Assembly: GCA_019914995.1 (NCBI GenBank) | Contig: CM034131.1 | Location: 9,146,501 to 9,210,500, forward strand | Source of the DNA: Acanthochlamys bracteata | Taxonomy: Eukaryota > Streptophyta > Magnoliopsida > Pandanales > Velloziaceae | DNA length: 64,000 nucleotides | Direction: 5' to 3' | Shown: one piece after another, positions 59,901 through 64,000 of the stretch | Numbering within the stretch: the stretch's first letter is position 1 | How the letters are laid out: each line of letters begins with the position of its first letter | Program-made: the position numbers and the translations under genes | Notes under the pieces: model-generated | Told to the model about the DNA's origin: nothing | The model's database searches: none | The model's input: only the letters and a program-made list of their open reading frames with translations

Positions 59901-60986
59901 CTTTTTATAAACAAAAACTAAGTTAAGATTATTTGAAAAAAGTTCACTCACACGTCCTCTAAACGAATATCCTTGTAGATAGTTTCAAATCACGTTGAAT
60001 ATCTGTTGATTAGCTTCTCAAGAAAACTCAATCCATCATATTCAAGAAATATATTAATTTGTGTTAGGTTCATGACATATAAGAGTAGGTGAGTAGAACA
60101 AATCGATTAGTGTTTATTATTTTGACTTTTACGCTGTACTTAGATGAAGAATTAGTAAAGTAATAGTAGAAAAAAAAGAGATAGTAAAAAAAGAATAAAG
60201 AAGGAAAAAAAAATTATGATGGTGTTTGAATAAATTAATAAAAAAAAGTATAAAAATAAATTATGTTTAAATTAAAAAAAATTATAAGAAAAAATAAAAA
60301 TATCTTTGTTGGTAAGAGGGGGAGCACGAAATAATGAGAAAAAAAAAAAAAAAAAATTTGCTACGTATTATTTGTTTCTCTATTTTTTTTTCTCATTCTT
60401 TTACTATGATAAACAGTAATTCTTAAACCAAACACAAAATAAAAATTTGTTTTTTTTTTTCTCTCCTTTTTGTACCTGCTCCATCCAAACACGACCTTAT
60501 GTAACTTTACACAACAAAAATAATATTCTAGTCTATTTTGCATTTCTTTTTTTGGCTATATACTTTATTTTAATTATGTGAAAATAGATTTTCATGAAAT
60601 AAATTTCAACAAAATTTTTCTCAATAAAACTAAATTTCAAAATAATAATTAAAACACATAAATTCGAAGTTAATTAAATCTATACATAACTAAAACTATG
60701 CATTTAGAATTAAACAAGTGAATCAGATTATTCTCACTTCCTACAAGAAGTGTTAGACGGTGCTTCTCTATTATTTTTATTTTATATTTTTTTCTCTAAA
60801 TTTAAAAAAAATTAAAAAAATTTAATAAAAGAGATTAACTATATATTGTAAGTATATGGACGTAACTTTTTAATGTCTAAGGTAAACTAAAAATAGATTT
60901 ATTTTCTAAAATGTCTAATCGATTATAAAAAAATGTTTTAAGCATCAATAGATTTTAAAATATATTTTAGAATTGCTTCAATTAAT
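53913..60986. other. Long AT-rich intergenic region
   Basis: About 7 kb with no recognisable gene. It includes MITE-like blocks at about 56440-56680, 57070-57270, 57826-58030 and 60220-60500, each A/T-rich with GTTTGG or CCAAAC-like ends. Open frames here are short and lack domains. Confidence 0.4.
57869..57887. repeat. TA microsatellite
   Basis: Perfect alternating TA run inside an A/T-rich MITE-like block. Confidence 0.85.
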
Positions 60987-61300
60987 TTGTCCAAAGAAAA
61001 AACAGTTGGGGGTAATTTTGTCCAGACAAAGTATCGCATGTCTGGAGGGAGCCTATTTGTCGTGCTGTTAGGTTATAGCGCGGGACCGCGTTTGCATGCA
61101 AACACCCAGGAAGCATGGGCCCCGCTTCCACAGTCCCTCTCTTCACGCTATCCGTACCCGAAGGACAACGGACGATATTTTCCTAAATCTCTCATCTTAT
61201 CGTTATATTATAAATTTATCGCGAGAGATTTGTGGTGTACTACGGTTTGTAGTAAAGATTTTGTTGAGCTGTCACTTCGGAACAGTGTAAGCAAAGTCTA
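60987..61300. other. GC-richer island with palindromes
   Basis: A 300-bp segment that stands out from the AT-rich surroundings. TCCAGACA at 61021-61028 pairs perfectly with TGTCTGGA at 61039-61046. GTTTGCATGCAAAC at 61090-61103 is a perfect 14-bp palindrome that contains an RY-type element (TGCATGCA). A frame of 104 codons crosses it but has no recognisable domain. It may be an isolated regulatory region or remnant; no function is shown. Confidence 0.45.
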
Positions 61301-62232
61301 GTCTAAACTTTATTTTTTCAGGTGCGTTATTTTTTAAAAAAGAAATTACTCTAGAGTCCATATCTATTCATTTATATTAATTTTATCATCGTTAATATTT
61401 ATTCTTACGAAAAAAAACACCTGTTTAGACGATGAGTTAAATTATTACATATATAAGTCGTCATCGTCTTGATGCGTGATCTTGGACTGAATCTGCTTTC
61501 TAACAGTATAGTATAAGTTGAATGGGTTATAAAATGAACTCCGTCAACATATTATTATTTTTATGTAATGTCGAGAACAGGGATTTGTTTTATGGGCAAT
61601 CGTTGAAGGGGAAATTTAATTCGGTCGTTAGTCAAAATGTTAGACTCAGTTAGTGTTCAGATCTAGAAGGAATTTTACTTTTTTCATGAAATTGACTGAA
61701 AAATTAAGAGGTAGAATTAGACAAAATTAAAGTAGTGTCATTTTAACGTCATCGAGTTTGGTGCCGCAAAATTTCAACGCACGATAAAACTTTTGTCAAA
61801 ATGTCTTTAATTAAATTTCATTTTTGGAAATTTATTAACAAGTCTTTAATTGAAGTAACATTTCTTAGGAGGGGAAAAAAAAATATACTTACTCTAGTCT
61901 TGGTCACTGCTGCTAGTTCAAATTCTCTATTTCTCTAATAAAATTTTTTAATTTTCTATTTTATATTTTTCAATACATATTTTATAAGTATTTAAAAATT
62001 TTATTTAAAAATTTAGAAATTGTAGAAAAATTTTTTCGTAATAAATTTTTTTTATTGTATATTTTTATTATTTTTTTTGAAGTAAAAAAAATAAAATTTA
62101 TTTTTAAAAAAAAAAAATATTTTTTATTTTAAAAAAATTTTATTTCATAAGCATTTCTAAACGTTTCTTTATTTTTCTTTAATCAAAAAAAAAGACCCGC
62201 ATGTGCAACGTACCACCTAACCAACACAATAA

Positions 62233-62241
62233 ACACGTGTC
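62233..62241. promoter_or_regulatory. G-box/ABRE-like element
   Basis: ACACGTGTC, followed by GCG, about 1.5 kb upstream of the SAUR start. Matches the ABRE core bound by bZIP factors; activity is not known. Confidence 0.4.
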
Positions 62242-62527
62242 GCGTTTGATTTGCTTCATTTTCCTCTACGGTGTTCGTAGCTAAACACCTGAGCTTTTTT
62301 GCAAACGGTTTCTTAGTCAGTTACCGAGCAAGTACTTCCACAAGTACCCGAACAATCTCTTCAAATAAAATTATTTTATTACATCCGACATAAACCAATA
62401 TATATTCTCCTCTACCTGGCTATAAAAAATTAAAAATTGTAGCCCTAATTTGCAAATTTAACTATTAGCTCTTATTTAGTTAATAGACAAAAGTATCCTT
62501 CTACGTTCTTGCTTTGAAAAAATGAAG

Positions 62528-62781
62528 AGTGTGTTTGGGATTGCATTCCAAACGTTATTTTTTAATTTTTTTTATTATATATTTTTTAATATATATTTTA
62601 TAGTATTTAAAAATTTTATTAAAAAATTTAAAATATATAAAAAAATTCTACGTAGTGAGATCTTTTTATTACATATTTTTATTATTTTTTTGAAAGTAAA
62701 AAAAATAAATTTCATTTTTAAAAAAATAAAAATATTTTTTTTTAAAAGAAATTTATTTCATAAGCAATTCTAAACGCACCC
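62528..62781. mobile_element. A/T-rich Tourist-like MITE
   Basis: About 254 bp. The left end reads AGTGTGTTTGGGATTGCATT and the inverse of the right end GGTGCGTTTAGAATTGCTTA, 14 of 20 identical. The A/T-rich interior closely resembles blocks at about 1110-1350 and 61935-62165. Terminal bases and target duplication are not clean enough to fix its limits exactly. Confidence 0.5.
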
Positions 62782-63769
62782 AAAGTCCAAACCTTCTAGT
62801 ATGTTAAATCTTTTTTTTCTATTATATTGTCACTTCGAATACTAACACAGTATTCTATAATAAAGTTAATTATTTACTTTTTATATTCAATTCATATGGA
62901 GTTTATAATGCATTTGTTTGGATGTGAACAAAGTTTTCTTTGTATAAATAGAAAGTAGTTCATATCATATTAAAAACATAAAAAGTTCAAAGAAGAATAT
63001 AGTGATTTATTAACAAAGAAATAAAGCCAAATTTTTAAACGAACAAAGCAATTTTTATTTAACAATGACTTGAAGGTATTCAAAGGTAGTTGTTTGAAAA
63101 AAAATCCTAATTTAAGAGAAAAAAGTTGTGCTCGTTCAGATTGTGAATCAAGCAAGGTAAGCATGATGAAATTAAGAATTAAATTTTTTATTTAAAAAAT
63201 TAGGTTATAAGAGAACTTGATATTGGCCCATAAAGCGAATAAAAAGTATAACATAACATCAACAAACTACGATTATATATTAAAATCTGTCAAAATATAT
63301 ATTAATCAATATCATATAAATATTTGCTTATAAATAAGAGATAATATTAACTACTATAAAGAAAATAATATTAATTTATGAGAATAACTAACAAAAAATT
63401 TTATAATATGAGAATAAAAGTCAATAAAAAGTTATACTAGAAGGGAACACAAATTCATTTATAAAAAAATATATATATAAACATAAAAAACTATATTTTG
63501 GTATAGCAGGAAGGGAGTTAAGTGACTAACACGCATTTTTTTAACCTTCTACTACCCAATAAGGGGTTATTTGGTCATTTACTACAAAATACAGATTTTT
63601 CCTGAAAACAGAAATTAGATAGCCCATTTCGCAAATAATCATAGAAGAAAATAAACCGAAATCAGCACGGCTCCCTTGTTATTATAACCGTCCTCCTCCT
63701 CCTTCGCTCCTCCATCAATCTCCACTTCTCTCTCTTATTCTCAACCGTCGGATTAACCGGAGATCTCAA

Positions 63770-64000
63770 ATGAAGCAACTACTCAGACGGTTATCACGAG
63801 TATCTGACAGTTCATCATACCGCCCGCTATCAAAATCGGAATCAGATGAAGATCAGTTACCGGCGGCTACGGAAGGGCACGTTCCGGTTTACGTCGGAGA
63901 AGAAATGGAGAGATTCGAAATTCCCGCTGCGGTAATTGGCCATCCAGCGTTTGTTTCTCTGCTTCAGGCTTCTGCAATGGAGTACGGTTACGAGCAGAGA
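63770..64000 (+). CDS. SAUR family auxin-responsive protein, 5' part
   Basis: The first 77 codons are present and open to the window edge. It starts MKQLLRRLSRVSDSSSYRPL and continues into the SAUR domain: GHVPVYVGEEMERFEIPAAV, then HPAFVSLLQASAMEYGYEQ. This is the canonical SAUR core, of the SAUR71/72-like type judging from the basic serine-rich N-terminus. Known SAURs bind PP2C.D phosphatases and promote acid growth. Expected total length is roughly 110-150 residues, so the last third is outside the window. Confidence 0.95.
   Translation, partial: MKQLLRRLSRVSDSSSYRPLSKSESDEDQLPAATEGHVPVYVGEEMERFEIPAAVIGHPAFVSLLQASAMEYGYEQR

Larger units (their letters stand above)
61301..63769. other. Upstream region of the SAUR gene
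   Basis: AT-rich, with two A/T blocks of the dispersed family at about 61935-62165 and 62528-62781. The final 100 bp (about 63670-63769) is CT-rich leader before the SAUR ATG. No coding sequence is supported. Confidence 0.4.

Noticed and set aside
60987-61301. 104-codon frame over the GC-richer island
   Set aside because: Composition-driven; the product has no domain or signal and starts at a non-ATG codon.

Overview
The window is nuclear DNA of a flowering plant, almost certainly a eudicot. Genes carry many short GT-AG introns in very AT-rich DNA, and the families are plant-specific (SAUR, PLS-class PPR, type-1 nsLTP, osmotin-like PR-5, GIR-like repressor). An EMB1611/MEE22-like gene next to a fatty acid 2-hydroxylase matches the Arabidopsis At2g34780-At2g34770 pair. 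I cannot name the species. All exon models below were read by eye from splice signals, reading frame and family knowledge; no search was run.

Layout. 1-7.5 kb: promoter and a 13-exon NDR-type AGC kinase gene (+). 8.7-10.6 kb: decayed intron-containing pseudogene of a chloroplast-type YchF/Obg-like GTPase. 13.0 kb: SAUR-like gene. 14.0-16.5 kb: six-exon short-chain dehydrogenase/reductase. 17.4-17.8 kb: nsLTP (-). 18.4-20.4 kb: intronless PPR gene. 21.5-22.6 kb: decayed N-terminal protein methyltransferase. 23.6-26.7 kb: thaumatin/osmotin cluster, with one broken 3' relic and two intact genes head to head. 27.2-34.0 kb: nine-exon EMB1611/MEE22-like coiled-coil gene (-). 34.4-36.1 kb: small unrecognised gene sharing its promoter region. 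36.2-36.5 kb: PPR relic. 37.1-38.3 kb: fatty acid 2-hydroxylase (-). 39.8-40.6 kb: clean hAT-type MITE with 8-bp target duplication. 42.6-45.9 kb: beta-tubulin (-). 47.3-48.0 kb: imidazoleglycerol-phosphate dehydratase relic. 52.7-53.9 kb: two-exon GIR-like EAR repressor with a CxxC...CxxC domain. 54-63.7 kb: gene-poor AT-rich DNA with MITE-like elements. 63.77 kb to the edge: 5' part of a second SAUR gene.

The genes are a normal mix of housekeeping (kinase, tubulin, FAH, EMB1611-like), hormone/growth (SAURs) and defence (LTP, PR-5) functions. They do not form one pathway. I saw no biosynthetic cluster, CRISPR array, rRNA array or clearly new system. The most informative unusual items are the hAT MITE, a 155-bp tandem duplication inside a kinase intron, four unrelated unprocessed pseudogenes, the divergent PR-5 pair with its relic, and the small unrecognised gene built from two 30-nt exons beside the EMB1611-like gene.
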